64,000 nucleotides of DNA from JADJPF01 sp964492845 (GCA_964492845.1 CAZBMZ010000015.1:70750-134749); one strand, 5' to 3'; counted from the first letter of the stretch, positions 25,395 to 34,885 are shown. Notes: generated by a model not told the origin, from the letters alone. Translations and numbers: made by a program.

Positions 25395-26093
25395 TTAAAT
25401 AGAATCAGGATCAACGCCAAGTTCTTTTAATCTTGCCGCTAAACGATCGGCCCGCTGTTTTTCTGATTCGGCTCGTTGTTTTTCTAACTCGGCTTTTTCG
25501 ATGCCAGAAGGAATAACTTGACCATGTTCATCAGTCCAGCGAAGCCAAGACTTAGAAAATGTGTTCTCAAATTCGCCTTCCCAAAGAGTTAGACCTAAGC
25601 CAATATCAGAAAAAAAGTTTTGATTTAAGGCAACAGGGCGGCCAAATGGGAGAGTGTAAACTGTTAATAAATTGTCACTTAGCTTCTTAAATGGGTCAAA
25701 AATAACATAATAGGTGACACCCATTTGAGAGTAGCGAGTAATTTTCCTAGTGTCTTCTTCGCCAACCTTGTTAGAAACAATCTCAATAACAACATTAGGA
25801 GGTTTGCCAAACTCCCAAGTAAAATAAGAACGCTGTTCTTTGTCCCACCAATCAGTAGGGATTTCAACATCCATACTTAAAAATACATCAGGAACTATTG
25901 CTGGTAAATGAACGCTATTAAACACTCCAACATTAGCTGCTACTAGGAATGGACGGTTATTATGAGGCTTCCAGCAGCTATAAAGTGGTTCTGTAAGTAA
26001 TCTTTCTTGTTTTTCAGTTAAAAAATTGTCCACTGGCTCATCATCCTCTGTTATAAGATGGCTAACATCAATATTCAAAAGTGCTTCTGACAT
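25395..26093 (-). CDS. Uma2-family protein with C-terminal coiled coil
   Basis: A 232-residue Uma2/DUF820 protein. The nuclease-fold core shows LPAIVPDVFLSMDVEIP, KPPNVVIEIVSNKVGEE and GVTYYVIFDP, and ends in a charged heptad stretch (IEKAELEKQRAESEKQRAD), then LKELGVDPDSI. This is the longer Uma2 subtype with a coiled-coil tail, different from the two ~190-residue copies in this window. GGGGAG precedes the ATG. Function is not established. Confidence 0.8.
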   Translation of the reverse strand: MSEALLNIDVSHLITEDDEPVDNFLTEKQERLLTEPLYSCWKPHNNRPFLVAANVGVFNSVHLPAIVPDVFLSMDVEIPTDWWDKEQRSYFTWEFGKPPNVVIEIVSNKVGEEDTRKITRYSQMGVTYYVIFDPFKKLSDNLLTVYTLPFGRPVALNQNFFSDIGLGLTLWEGEFENTFSKSWLRWTDEHGQVIPSGIEKAELEKQRAESEKQRADRLAARLKELGVDPDSI

Positions 26094-26228
26094 AATTTCT
26101 CCCCAAACTAGTAGTTAACTAATAGCTGAAGTCTTCAAAATAATATTAATAGTTTTGCTATTTCTCTAGTATTTTACCTTTTTATTTTTCTTGGACAAGT
26201 CTTTTGAGCTATAGAGCAGCAAAAAACA

Positions 26229-26263
26229 AAAAAGAAATCACTCTAAAAGAGCAATTTCTTTTT
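26229..26263 (-). terminator. Terminator of the ndh operon
   Basis: The arms AAAAAGAAAT and ATTTCTTTTT with an inner CTCT/AGAG pair form a hairpin 30 bases beyond the NDH-2 stop codon, followed on the minus strand by a T-rich run. Confidence 0.75.
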
Positions 26264-26293
26264 ACAATTGGTTGATTTTTAAGGGAAATAGAA

Positions 26294-27658
26294 CTATTTT
26301 CCGGCTACGGCTCGCATAGGTTGGATATTTGACTTTTTAGGCATTGTAAAAATAGACTTTTGTTTTGGCTGTTCTTCGGAAATAGATTTAGCTCGCTCGG
26401 TCATAAATTGAACAGTATCTTTGGAAAAGAAAAGGTCTAATGTCCAATCAATCATAACTCGAACTTTCTTTTCAAAACCTGGCAATTTGCTTAAATAAAT
26501 TCCTCTCCATAAAAACCATGCAATAAATCCAGAGAAATTTATTCCTAAGATTTGAGCCACTCCGCTACGTTTTCCAAGTGCTGAAAGTAGCCCAATGGTC
26601 TTAAATGAAAAAGGTTTCTTTTTGCTACCTTGAATAGAAGCTAAGATGTTTTTAGCTAAGACTATACCTTCTCGCATTGCATGTTGGGCGGTTGGAGGAT
26701 GACATTTTCCGGGGTTGTTTATGTCTGGGACTACAGCACAATCACCTAATGCCCAAACGCCAGGAAAATCAGGTACTTCCATAAATTCATTTACTAAAAT
26801 ACGCCCACGATCTTTTTTACAAGCTAATGTTTCAAGTATCGGGTTTGGAGACGTTCCAGCAGTCCAAAGCACGGTATTTGTGACAATTGTTGTGCCGTCG
26901 CTTAAATGAACTTCACGTTCTGTTACTTCGCTAACTCTAGTATTTAGACGAATTTCTACTTTTCTTTCAGCTAATTTTTTCTGTGCATAAGTGCCAAGAG
27001 TGTCTCCTAATTCTGGCAAAATTGTTGATCCAGAATGAACTAAAACGACTCGAATCATTTCTTCTTTAAGATGAGGGTAGAATTTTACCGCATCACGTAA
27101 GAAATCATTAATTGCAGCTATTGTTTCAACTCCAGCAAACCCGCCGCCAGCAACTACAATGTTTAACAGGGGTTCGCGTACAAATGGGCAACATTCAAAA
27201 TCAGCTTCTTCTAAATTTTTAATTAAATGATTACGTAAGTGTATTGCATCACCTAGGGTTTTCATTGTCAAACCATGTTTTGCAAGCCCAGGTAGATTAT
27301 AAAAATTAGTGACAGAACCTAAAGCTATTACTAGATGATCATAATTTAAGATATGTGGGTGGGGTTCAGCACCATGTGAAACTGTAACTCGTTTTGCTGC
27401 TAAGTTTATATAGTCTACTTCACCATTAAAAAAGTTGACTCGCTTAAGTAATTTTCTAATAGGTGTTACTGCATGAGTTACATCTAATTCACTAGCGGCT
27501 ACTTCGTGTAGCATTGGAGTAAAGACAATAAAGTTTTCTCTGTTAACTAGAGTTACTTCAATATCTGAACGACTAGCCAATGCTTTTTCAAACTCTAAAG
27601 CGGCGTATAAACCTCCAAAACCGCTGCCTAAAATTACAATCTGTTTTTTATTGCTCAT
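26294..27658 (-). CDS. ndh: Type II NADH:quinone oxidoreductase (NDH-2)
   Basis: A single-subunit, non-proton-pumping NADH dehydrogenase that feeds electrons to the quinone pool. It has the FAD motif LGSGFGGLYAALE at the start, the NAD motif VVAGGGFAGVETIAA in the middle, and GVWALGDCAVVPD near residue 300. The C-terminal amphipathic/hydrophobic segment (FSGFIAWFLWRGIYLSKLPG) gives membrane attachment. It is 454 residues, and follows DoxX and STAS genes in a likely operon from the sigma-54-type promoter at 28614-28629. Confidence 0.9.
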   Translation of the reverse strand: MSNKKQIVILGSGFGGLYAALEFEKALASRSDIEVTLVNRENFIVFTPMLHEVAASELDVTHAVTPIRKLLKRVNFFNGEVDYINLAAKRVTVSHGAEPHPHILNYDHLVIALGSVTNFYNLPGLAKHGLTMKTLGDAIHLRNHLIKNLEEADFECCPFVREPLLNIVVAGGGFAGVETIAAINDFLRDAVKFYPHLKEEMIRVVLVHSGSTILPELGDTLGTYAQKKLAERKVEIRLNTRVSEVTEREVHLSDGTTIVTNTVLWTAGTSPNPILETLACKKDRGRILVNEFMEVPDFPGVWALGDCAVVPDINNPGKCHPPTAQHAMREGIVLAKNILASIQGSKKKPFSFKTIGLLSALGKRSGVAQILGINFSGFIAWFLWRGIYLSKLPGFEKKVRVMIDWTLDLFFSKDTVQFMTERAKSISEEQPKQKSIFTMPKKSNIQPMRAVAGK

Positions 27659-27754
27659 AAAGAAATAGTTCTCCTTAATTTTTATACTGTAGGGTTTTAA
27701 GTTGATTTTTGGTTGGACTTTTATAGTGGTTAATTTATGTGTAGGACATTTAAG

Positions 27755-28288
27755 TTAAATAGATACAGGGGTTACAGTTTTAATAGATTGTTTTTCATTT
27801 TGGGTAAGGCTATCACTTTGTTTATAAGCAAAATATCCAATTATTCTGTCTAAAGAAAAGAAACCTGGGCCAAAGGCTAGAATAATTACTGATGTTAATA
27901 AAAATAAAAATGGGTCAGCAGTTATTACATCTTCAGGTTTTTCAAAAATATTTATCAGCGCATCTTTATGAGCCGTAAGATAAGCCACTACCATTGTTGA
28001 GGCTAGCGGAATGCTAACAAAACGCGAGCCAAGACCTAGGAGTAACAATAAGCCTCCAAAACATTCTACTGACCCAGCCATAACAGCATTAAAATAAGGC
28101 ATTGGTATCCCTAAATCAGTAAAAAAGCCTGTAACTTGCTCTAAATTCATTAATTTACCTTGTCCAGTTAAAAAGAATTGCCAGCCCCAATAAAGCCTCA
28201 TCCCTAATAATATAGGGCTTTGTAGCAGGTTTTCTACATTAGCAAAATTTTCATAAGCCCATTTAATTTTTTCTAATAAACTACTCAT
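27755..28288 (-). CDS. DoxX family membrane protein
   Basis: A 177-residue integral membrane protein with four predicted hydrophobic segments. The family features include SPILLGMRLYWGWQFFLTGQG, the GSVECFGGLLLLLGLGSR helix and LLTSVIILAFGPGFFSLD. DoxX relatives are associated with quinone or redox-linked and sulfur-oxidation membrane complexes, but the exact activity is unclear. Its place between a STAS gene and NDH-2 suggests a respiratory-chain or redox-stress link. AAAGGA lies upstream of the ATG. Confidence 0.8.
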   Translation of the reverse strand: MSSLLEKIKWAYENFANVENLLQSPILLGMRLYWGWQFFLTGQGKLMNLEQVTGFFTDLGIPMPYFNAVMAGSVECFGGLLLLLGLGSRFVSIPLASTMVVAYLTAHKDALINIFEKPEDVITADPFLFLLTSVIILAFGPGFFSLDRIIGYFAYKQSDSLTQNEKQSIKTVTPVSI

Positions 28289-28319
28289 TAATACATCCTT
28301 TCATTTTTAGCCATTAGTT

Positions 28320-28574
28320 TTAACTAAGTAATTTTGATAAAAATAAGGAACAACCAACTAACTGCACTTTATCTTTAATTAAATTTTTTAGTAGTTTCAC
28401 GCCTTCTTCATCTACAAAAGAAACTTGTGAAACATCCAAGATCAATTTTTCATAGATAGGAAAATGTTTTTGACATTCTTTGTTTATTTCCTCAACCCAA
28501 GGGTTAATGATTTTGCCTTCTAACAGGAAAATAACCTTTTGAGCATCAGTTATGGTTGTTGTCATTCGTAGCAT
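28320..28574 (-). CDS. STAS-domain protein
   Basis: An 84-residue STAS-like protein: VIFLLEGKIINPWVEEINKE at the start, LILDVSQVSFVDEEGVKLLK in the middle, where anti-sigma antagonists have the phospho-Ser region, and VQLVGCSLFLSKLL at the end. The usual Ser at the centre of DxSG is replaced by VDEEG, so phospho-switching is doubtful. AAGGAG eight bases before the ATG fixes the start. It is the first gene after the sigma-54-type promoter, followed by DoxX and NDH-2. Confidence 0.75.
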   Translation of the reverse strand: MLRMTTTITDAQKVIFLLEGKIINPWVEEINKECQKHFPIYEKLILDVSQVSFVDEEGVKLLKNLIKDKVQLVGCSLFLSKLLS

Positions 28575-28613
28575 CTTAAATGCTCCTTATTTTTGCTTGT
28601 TAATATTTATTAG

Positions 28614-28629
28614 TACAAACCTTGTGCCA
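28614..28629 (-). promoter_or_regulatory. Sigma-54-type promoter of STAS-DoxX-NDH2 operon
   Basis: Minus-strand TGGCACAAGGTTTGTA has the full -24 element and a -12 TTGT in place of TTGC, with correct ten-base spacing between GG and GT. It is about 40 bases before the STAS ATG. A perfect 8-base inverted repeat (28637-28644 and 28649-28656) just upstream is a possible activator site. Confidence 0.75.
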
Positions 28630-28727
28630 AAATAGAAAAGTTTTAGAGAAAACTTTAAGGTATTGTATTGTCAATAAGTTATATTTTAAGGATTATTAAA
28701 TAAAGGTAGTAAAAGATGATTTCACGG

Positions 28728-28761
28728 CCACGATATTTCGTGGCTACGGTATTTCGTGGGA
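28728..28761. repeat. Hairpin and direct repeat behind the sigma-54 activator
   Basis: CCACGA/TCGTGG arms (28728-28733, 28738-28743) form a small hairpin. A second near-copy of the ACGRTATTTCGTGG phrase follows directly. It lies just past the activator stop codon, so it is a likely weak terminator. Confidence 0.5.
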
Positions 28762-28765
28762 TAGT

Positions 28766-30682
28766 TTAAGAAGGTCTGATAATACCAAGCTTTTTCATTC
28801 TGCTTCGTAATGTGTTGGGATTGATTTTTAAGATTGTAGCAGCACCTTGTGTGCCTTCAATTACCCAACCTACTTGCTCTAAAACTTTAAGAATATGCTC
28901 TTTTTCTATATCTTCTAAACTTTTGTTTACTTTGTTATTAGATCTTACGGATGATAACTTAGGTAAAAGTAAAAAGTCTTCCTCAATTTCTAAAGTATGT
29001 CCTTCGCTTAAAATCAACGCACGTTCAACAATATTTTCTAGCTCTCGGATATTTCCCGGCCAAGTGTAATCCACTAGCTTTTGCATAGTTTTTTGGCTGA
29101 TAGAAGTAATTTTTTTTCCTACTGACGGCATATGTTTATTAACAAAATAGCTCACTAATAAAGGTATATCGGCAGATCTTTCCCTTAGAGAAGGCAAATT
29201 AATAGGAAAAACATTAAGTCGATAGTAAAGATCAGCACGAAAGCTATTTTCTGACACCATTTGTTTTAAGTTGCGGTTTGTTGCTGCAATTACTCGAACA
29301 TCAACTTTTAATGTCTTAACACCACCAACCCGTTCAAACTCTTGTTCTTGTAGGACTCTTAAAAGTTTAGCTTGTATTTCTAAAGAAATTTCGCCTATTT
29401 CATCTAAAAAAATAGTGCCACCATTAGCAAGCTCAAAACGTCCTATTTTTTGAGAAATAGCACCTGTAAAAGCCCCTTTTTCATGTCCAAAAAACTCACT
29501 TTCTATTAGTCCGGCTGATAGTGCAGCACAATTTACTTTAATTAATGGGCGGTTTTTACGCTTGCTATGATTATGGATTGCGTGCGCGATTAGCTCTTTT
29601 CCTGTTCCTGTTTCGCCAATGATAAGCACGGTTGAATCTGTACTAGCTACTTGTTTTACTTTTTGAAAAACAGCTTTCATTACAGCAGATGAGCCAATAA
29701 TTTCTTCAAAGTTATAGTTACTTCTAATTTCTTCTTTTAGGTAGAAATTATCTAATTCAAGTGCTTGTAGCTTGTCTTCTGTTAACTTGCGCTCATTAAT
29801 ATCACGTAAGATTATTGTATATAAAATTTTACCTAATACTATAACTTGGGAAATAGTTGCTTCAATTGGAAATTCTTCACCATTTGCACGGCGAGCTAGC
29901 AAATTTTCTGGCAACCATAAACTTAATATCTTGTTTTGACTAGACGAAATATTACCAATATATTCATTAAGTATATTTGTTAGTTTAGGGGTAAGAAATT
30001 GTTGAAAAGATTGACCTATAACGTCTTTTGCTGATACACAAAAAGTTTTTTCTGCTGCTTTATTAAATAGAGTAATGGAAAAGTTATCATCTAGCGTAAC
30101 AATTGCGTCCATTGCCGAAGCTAATATGTTTGCCAGTCTTTGCTCGCTTTCCTGCAATGCTTGTTCAATACGTTTGCGCTCAAGTTCTGCTGCTGCACGG
30201 CTAGCAAAAATATGAAAAATAGAAAGAAATTTTGGTTCTTCTGGCATTGGTCTAGGATCAAAAACCACTAGATGCCCCAAGATTTGACCAGAGGCATTAA
30301 CTAAAGGGACTCCTAAATAACCTTCTGCCTCTAGTTTTACTAGCCCAACATCTTGAGGAAATAAATCTTTTACATGAGCAGGATAATGACAAAGCTTGCC
30401 TTGTAGTACATCTTTACAAGGAGTTCCATCTAAGGAAAATTCAACATTATTGCGAAAATCATCTGGCCCCCAATAAGCAATAGTTCTAACTCTAGTATTA
30501 ACTTCAGCAAATTCAGCAACAAACGCAAAGTTTATGCCCAAAGCCAAAGCCAAATATTTAACTAAAGCTCGAAAAAATTCTGTTCCAATAGCTGTTGCTG
30601 TACCCTCAGTAATTGCACGTAAGACTTTTTCTTCAGATTGATTAGCTAAAATATTGTTTGAATCTAAAACATTTATGCTCAT
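28766..30682 (-). CDS. Sigma-54-dependent activator with GAF, PAS, AAA+ and Fis-type HTH (FhlA/NorR-like)
   Basis: A 638-residue enhancer-binding protein. A GAF domain (about 20-170, with FVAEFAEVNTRVRTIAYWG and YLGVPLVNASGQILGHLVVF) is followed by a PAS domain (about 180-295, ILASAMDAIVTLD). The AAA+ domain has Walker A GETGTGKE (about 357) and GAFTGA (about 404), needed to contact sigma-54. The C-terminal HTH reads GAATILKINPNTLRSRMKKL, close to FhlA/NorR endings. GAF-containing activators sense small molecules. It is just upstream of a sigma-54-type promoter (STAS-DoxX-NDH2), and the hydrogenase promoter in this window is also sigma-54; control of either is inference. Confidence 0.92.
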   Translation of the reverse strand: MSINVLDSNNILANQSEEKVLRAITEGTATAIGTEFFRALVKYLALALGINFAFVAEFAEVNTRVRTIAYWGPDDFRNNVEFSLDGTPCKDVLQGKLCHYPAHVKDLFPQDVGLVKLEAEGYLGVPLVNASGQILGHLVVFDPRPMPEEPKFLSIFHIFASRAAAELERKRIEQALQESEQRLANILASAMDAIVTLDDNFSITLFNKAAEKTFCVSAKDVIGQSFQQFLTPKLTNILNEYIGNISSSQNKILSLWLPENLLARRANGEEFPIEATISQVIVLGKILYTIILRDINERKLTEDKLQALELDNFYLKEEIRSNYNFEEIIGSSAVMKAVFQKVKQVASTDSTVLIIGETGTGKELIAHAIHNHSKRKNRPLIKVNCAALSAGLIESEFFGHEKGAFTGAISQKIGRFELANGGTIFLDEIGEISLEIQAKLLRVLQEQEFERVGGVKTLKVDVRVIAATNRNLKQMVSENSFRADLYYRLNVFPINLPSLRERSADIPLLVSYFVNKHMPSVGKKITSISQKTMQKLVDYTWPGNIRELENIVERALILSEGHTLEIEEDFLLLPKLSSVRSNNKVNKSLEDIEKEHILKVLEQVGWVIEGTQGAATILKINPNTLRSRMKKLGIIRPS

Positions 30683-30688
30683 AGGTGG

Positions 30689-31225
30689 TTATGTCGGTTT
30701 TTTAACTTCACGGAAAACAAAGGAAAGACCCATAATTTGGTAATTAGAAAAAGTTTGAACTCCTGTGCCTATAGGAATAGCATTTTTATTAATAACATAA
30801 GTGGCCGCCAATTTATCGCGTAAAGTTTGTTTGTAAGGATCATTTGTAAGCCAAAGGAAATCCAAGAAAAAATTTATAGGCCCTAACATCAGCATAAAAA
30901 AACGAAATGACATTTGAAACAAACTTGGATTTTTACCCTGTAAATTAACAACTTTTGTTGAGGTCAGAACATTTCCTAGAGTTCTTACCCCAAAAATTCT
31001 AATCACAGACATATAAATATATGATATTACTATCCATATATAAATTAAATTGATAGATATTTCTTCTATATTGTCACTTATTATTAACCAAATACCTACG
31101 AGCATTATTCCAAATATCATTAATACTATTGAATCTATAAATATTATTGCTAATCTTTTTATCAATGACGCATATTCACTATCTTTATAATATACTCCTA
31201 GTTCTTTTTCTCTGTTTTCTTCCAT
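30689..31225 (-). CDS. RDD family membrane protein
   Basis: A 178-residue RDD protein with three main hydrophobic segments. The conserved start YASLIKRLAIIFIDSIVLMI has the Arg and Asp positions, and the end has the second charged motif DPYKQTLRDKLAATYVI. RDD proteins have been linked to ion or small-molecule transport, but the role here is unknown. It lies six bases before the activator gene and after the hybrid kinase, in one apparent operon. Confidence 0.8.
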   Translation of the reverse strand: MEENREKELGVYYKDSEYASLIKRLAIIFIDSIVLMIFGIMLVGIWLIISDNIEEISINLIYIWIVISYIYMSVIRIFGVRTLGNVLTSTKVVNLQGKNPSLFQMSFRFFMLMLGPINFFLDFLWLTNDPYKQTLRDKLAATYVINKNAIPIGTGVQTFSNYQIMGLSFVFREVKKPT

Positions 31226-31292
31226 TATTGTTGCCTCATTATGCTATTACTTTCAAGCCATTGCTCTACAGATACAATAAAATGTTTTCTAA

Positions 31293-33143
31293 CTATATTT
31301 TACTGCTACTTACTTTTTTTAGTGTTGAGAGTAAGTCAAAAACGCTATGTGATTTAGCTAGGTATTGATCTAAGCCTACAAGATTTTCATTGCCAACAGA
31401 AATTATTTTAACTTCTCTATCTATATTTTTTATTTCATCCAGGATTTCTTGAGCGTTACTAGCACTATGGGTAATGTCTAGTAAAACTGTGCTTATGCTT
31501 ATTTGTTGTTCTTTAGCTTTATTATAGGAAGTTATGATGTCTATTAAATTATTAGCTAGAAAGACATTATAGCCATGACTTTCTAAAGATTCCTTAATAA
31601 TTTCTCCTAGAGAGACCTCATTATTAACAACTAAAATATATTCCCCTTGTCCAAAAGGTAATTCTAGGGTTTCTTCCTCAATGGCTTTTAATGCTGGAAT
31701 ATAAATAGTAAAGGTAGTTCCTTTGTTAAGTTCGCTATACACTTGAATAAAACCGCTATGATTTCTTATAATTGTTTGCACAGTAAAAAGACCTAAGCCA
31801 GTACCTTTTTCTTCTCCTTTAGTTGTAAAAAATGGCTCAAAAATTTGGGCAAGAGTTTCTTTTGACATTCCCATACCAGTATCAGAAATATGGATAGCAA
31901 CATAATGACCTGGAGTTGGATGGTTTTGATTACCTGTCCAAAAAACATTTTCGGCTCTTAAAGATAGCTCTCCGCCTTCAGGCATAGCATCACGAGCATT
32001 TACACACAGATTTAATATTACTTGATGAAGTTGGGTGGCATCACCAACAGCTAACCAAAGATCACTAGGAACTTTAGTAGTCACTTTTACTACTTTAGAC
32101 ATAGTTAAACTAATCATTTCATGAATTTCTGAAATTAAATTAGTGATTTCAAAGGTGTTTGTCTGTGCTTTGGCACCTTTGCTAAACTTAAGAATTTGCT
32201 GGATTAATGACACTCCATGATTACATCCACGCTTGATCATATTGATAAAACGCTGTCCACGTTCATCTGTATGCTGTTCTAGCATTTCTGTAGCAATCAT
32301 TATTGGAGTAAGAACATTTTTTAAGTCATGAGCAATGCTACCAGAAATTGTTCCTAGTATTTCTTGTCTTTGATTACGCAGTAACATTGTTTGTAATTTT
32401 TTCTTTTCTGTTAAATCACGAACAATTACTTGTAGCATTCCTTTGTCTTCAAGCAAGAATCCACCAATATCTACTTCTGCTGGAAAGAATGTGTTATTGC
32501 TAGCTAAAAATTCTATTTCTTGGTTAAGTACAGCCTGTTGTTGACCTTGTTCTAAGAGTATAGAGAAATTTTCTTGAAAGCTTTTTGATACAAATTGAAA
32601 AATAGATTGACCTATAACTAAATTACTACTTTCTAACAGCAACATTTTTATCATTGCAGGATTAATCAAGCTAATAGTACCTGATAAATCAATTATGATA
32701 ATACCATTAGGTGAAAATTCTACAGTTTGTTCAAATTTAGCTCGTTCTAGCAGCAAGCGTCTATAGCGGTTTAACCTGCTAATAGTTCGTATTCTAGCGC
32801 GTAACTCTATAGCATTAAATGGCTTAGTAATAAAATCATCTGCGCCTGCTTCTAATCCTTGAAGTCGTGATTGAGGATCATCAAGACCTGTCACCATTAA
32901 AATAGGTATATCTGCAAGCAAATTATCAGAACGCAATCTTTGGCACACTTCAAAACCATCTATATCAGGCATCATTACATCTAGCAAAATTAGGTCTGGA
33001 ATAGTTTCTTTTGCTACATCTAAAGCTTCCAAGCCATTAGTTGCATAAATTATTTGATAATCCTGACCAGCTAGCAACCCTCCTAAAGCTTTTCTACCAA
33101 AAAGCTCGTCATCAACTATTAAAATAGTAGTAGAATGTTTCAT
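31293..33143 (-). CDS. Hybrid sensor histidine kinase (REC-PAS-HisKA-HATPase-REC)
   Basis: A 616-residue signalling protein without membrane segments. The N-terminal REC domain has TILIVDDE and the phospho-Asp in LILLDVMMPDIDGFEV. A PAS domain (about 135-245) follows. The HisKA box is GSIAHDLKNVLTPI, then NLCVNARDAM and the glycine-rich GTGLGLFTVQ of the ATPase. The C-terminal second receiver is unusual: its first acidic pair reads VVNNE, while the acceptor Asp in VLLDIT is kept. It is cytosolic and probably controls the activator and RDD genes downstream, or itself feeds on another kinase. Confidence 0.88.
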   Translation of the reverse strand: MKHSTTILIVDDELFGRKALGGLLAGQDYQIIYATNGLEALDVAKETIPDLILLDVMMPDIDGFEVCQRLRSDNLLADIPILMVTGLDDPQSRLQGLEAGADDFITKPFNAIELRARIRTISRLNRYRRLLLERAKFEQTVEFSPNGIIIIDLSGTISLINPAMIKMLLLESSNLVIGQSIFQFVSKSFQENFSILLEQGQQQAVLNQEIEFLASNNTFFPAEVDIGGFLLEDKGMLQVIVRDLTEKKKLQTMLLRNQRQEILGTISGSIAHDLKNVLTPIMIATEMLEQHTDERGQRFINMIKRGCNHGVSLIQQILKFSKGAKAQTNTFEITNLISEIHEMISLTMSKVVKVTTKVPSDLWLAVGDATQLHQVILNLCVNARDAMPEGGELSLRAENVFWTGNQNHPTPGHYVAIHISDTGMGMSKETLAQIFEPFFTTKGEEKGTGLGLFTVQTIIRNHSGFIQVYSELNKGTTFTIYIPALKAIEEETLELPFGQGEYILVVNNEVSLGEIIKESLESHGYNVFLANNLIDIITSYNKAKEQQISISTVLLDITHSASNAQEILDEIKNIDREVKIISVGNENLVGLDQYLAKSHSVFDLLSTLKKVSSSKI

Positions 33144-33322
33144 TTTTTAACCCTGAAATTTTGCTTGTTTAGGCAAATATAAGCTTGACTATCTTGACTA
33201 GTTTAACAATTGATAACTATAACTCTTAGTTAAGATTTATTAAAATGTAAGTTCACCGAAAAGGGTTGTTTTCAAACTGGAGTTTCCTAAAAAATAGTAC
33301 AAGCCCAAAAGGAGTAAAATTA

Positions 33323-34783
33323 ATGGAAGATAAAAAGAGAAATTTGACTACTGCTACTGGAACGCCTGTTCCAGATAACCAAAATGTGATGACTGCCGGC
33401 CCACGTGGGCCGATGCTACTACAAGACATATGGTTTTTGGAAAAACTAGCCCATTTTGACCGGGAAGTAATTCCAGAACGTCGTATGCACGCTAAAGGAT
33501 CTGCTGCTTATGGTACATTTACGGTGACACACGATATTACAAAATATACTAAGGCAAAGCTTTTTTCTGAAGTTGGAAAGAAAACAGAAGTATTTGTGCG
33601 GTTTTCAACCGTAGCCGGTGAGCGTGGTGCGGCTGATGCTGAACGAGATATTCGAGGCTTTGCAGTCAAATTTTATACTGAAGAAGGCAATTGGGATTTA
33701 GTTGGCAATAATACACCTGTTTTCTTCCTTAAAGACCCTCTTAAGTTTCCTGATCTTAACCATGCTGTAAAACGTGATCCTAAAACTAATATGAGAAGTG
33801 CTAAAAATAATTGGGATTTTTGGACTTTGCTTCCAGAAGCACTTCATCAAATCACTATTACAATGAGTGAGCGAGGTATTCCGTCTTCTTACCGTCATAT
33901 GAATGGTTATGGTAGTCATACTTTTAGTTTAATAAATTCTGAAGGCGAAAGATTTTGGGTTAAATTTCACTTAAAAACTCAGCAAGGAATTAAAAATTTG
34001 ACTGACCAAGAGGCTGAAACCCTTATTGGTAAAGACCGAGAAAGCCATCAAAAAGATTTGTTTGAAAATATAGAGCAAGGAAACTTTGCAAAATGGAATA
34101 TGAAAATACAAGTTGTTTCAGAAAAAGACACTGCAAAATTTCCTTTTAATCCTTTTGATTTAACAAAAGTATGGCCTCATAAAGACTACCCACTTATTGA
34201 TGTAGGTGTGCTTGAACTAAATAGAAACCCTGAAAACTACTTTGCTGAAGTCGAACAAGCTGCGTTTAATCCAGCTAATATTGTGCCTGGCATTGGGTTT
34301 TCTCCTGACAAAATGCTACAAGGCAGACTTTTTTCTTATGGTGATGCGCAACGTTATCGTTTAGGCGTTAATCATAATTCAATTCCTGTCAATAGTCCGC
34401 GTTGCCCAGTTCATAGCTATCATCGTGATGGGGCTATGCGTGTAGATGGTAATCATGGCGGAACTTTAGGTTATGAACCAAATAGCTATGGTCAATGGCA
34501 AGAGCAATCTGCTTTTCGTGATCCATCACTTAGTCTTGAGGGCGCAGCAGACCATTGGAATCATCGAGATGATGACAGTGATTATTATTCTCAAGCTGGA
34601 GATTTATTTAGAATGATGAGTTCTGAACAAAAACAAGTGCTTTTTGAAAACACAGCTAGAGCAATGGGAGACGCACCCAAAGAAATAAAGATCCGCCATA
34701 TTGGTAACTGTAGCAAAGCAGATCCAGCCTATGGAGAAGGTGTTGCTAAAGCTCTTGGTATTGAAAGCGAAGTTTTGGAATAG
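33323..34783 (+). CDS. katA: Heme catalase (small-subunit, clade 3 type)
   Basis: It disproportionates hydrogen peroxide in the cytoplasm. The distal His56 is in RRMHAKGSAAYG, the Asn is in DLVGNNTPVFF (about 129), and the heme-ligand Tyr is near residue 338 in RLFSYGDAQRYRLG. The 486-residue length is that of small-subunit catalases; the start is the ATG at 33323 with AAGGAG ahead, not the longer frame at 33266. It is monocistronic, followed by a hairpin. No peroxide-sensor site is recognised in the 180-base leader. Confidence 0.95.
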   Translation: MEDKKRNLTTATGTPVPDNQNVMTAGPRGPMLLQDIWFLEKLAHFDREVIPERRMHAKGSAAYGTFTVTHDITKYTKAKLFSEVGKKTEVFVRFSTVAGERGAADAERDIRGFAVKFYTEEGNWDLVGNNTPVFFLKDPLKFPDLNHAVKRDPKTNMRSAKNNWDFWTLLPEALHQITITMSERGIPSSYRHMNGYGSHTFSLINSEGERFWVKFHLKTQQGIKNLTDQEAETLIGKDRESHQKDLFENIEQGNFAKWNMKIQVVSEKDTAKFPFNPFDLTKVWPHKDYPLIDVGVLELNRNPENYFAEVEQAAFNPANIVPGIGFSPDKMLQGRLFSYGDAQRYRLGVNHNSIPVNSPRCPVHSYHRDGAMRVDGNHGGTLGYEPNSYGQWQEQSAFRDPSLSLEGAADHWNHRDDDSDYYSQAGDLFRMMSSEQKQVLFENTARAMGDAPKEIKIRHIGNCSKADPAYGEGVAKALGIESEVLE

Positions 34784-34794
34784 GAAATTTTTAT

Positions 34795-34849
34795 TTAACA
34801 TTTTGGTTAACAGATACGTTTGCTTAGTTCTGCTTAACCAAAGTGTTAA
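34795..34849. terminator. Hairpin downstream of katA
   Basis: Sixteen-base arms with one mismatch (34795-34810 and 34834-34849) around a 23-base loop, between catalase and glycosyltransferase genes. It is likely the catalase terminator. Confidence 0.6.
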
Positions 34850-34885
34850 AATGGATTTTCTAGCGAAAATGTAAAAGGGTTTTTC

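Noticed and set aside
28320..28574. Calling the STAS protein a classic anti-sigma antagonist (SpoIIAA-like)
   Set aside because: The phosphorylatable Ser motif is not present, and no anti-sigma kinase gene is next to it.
33266..33322. A 19-residue N-terminal extension of catalase
   Set aside because: The AAGGAG spacing and family N-terminus both favour the ATG at 33323.
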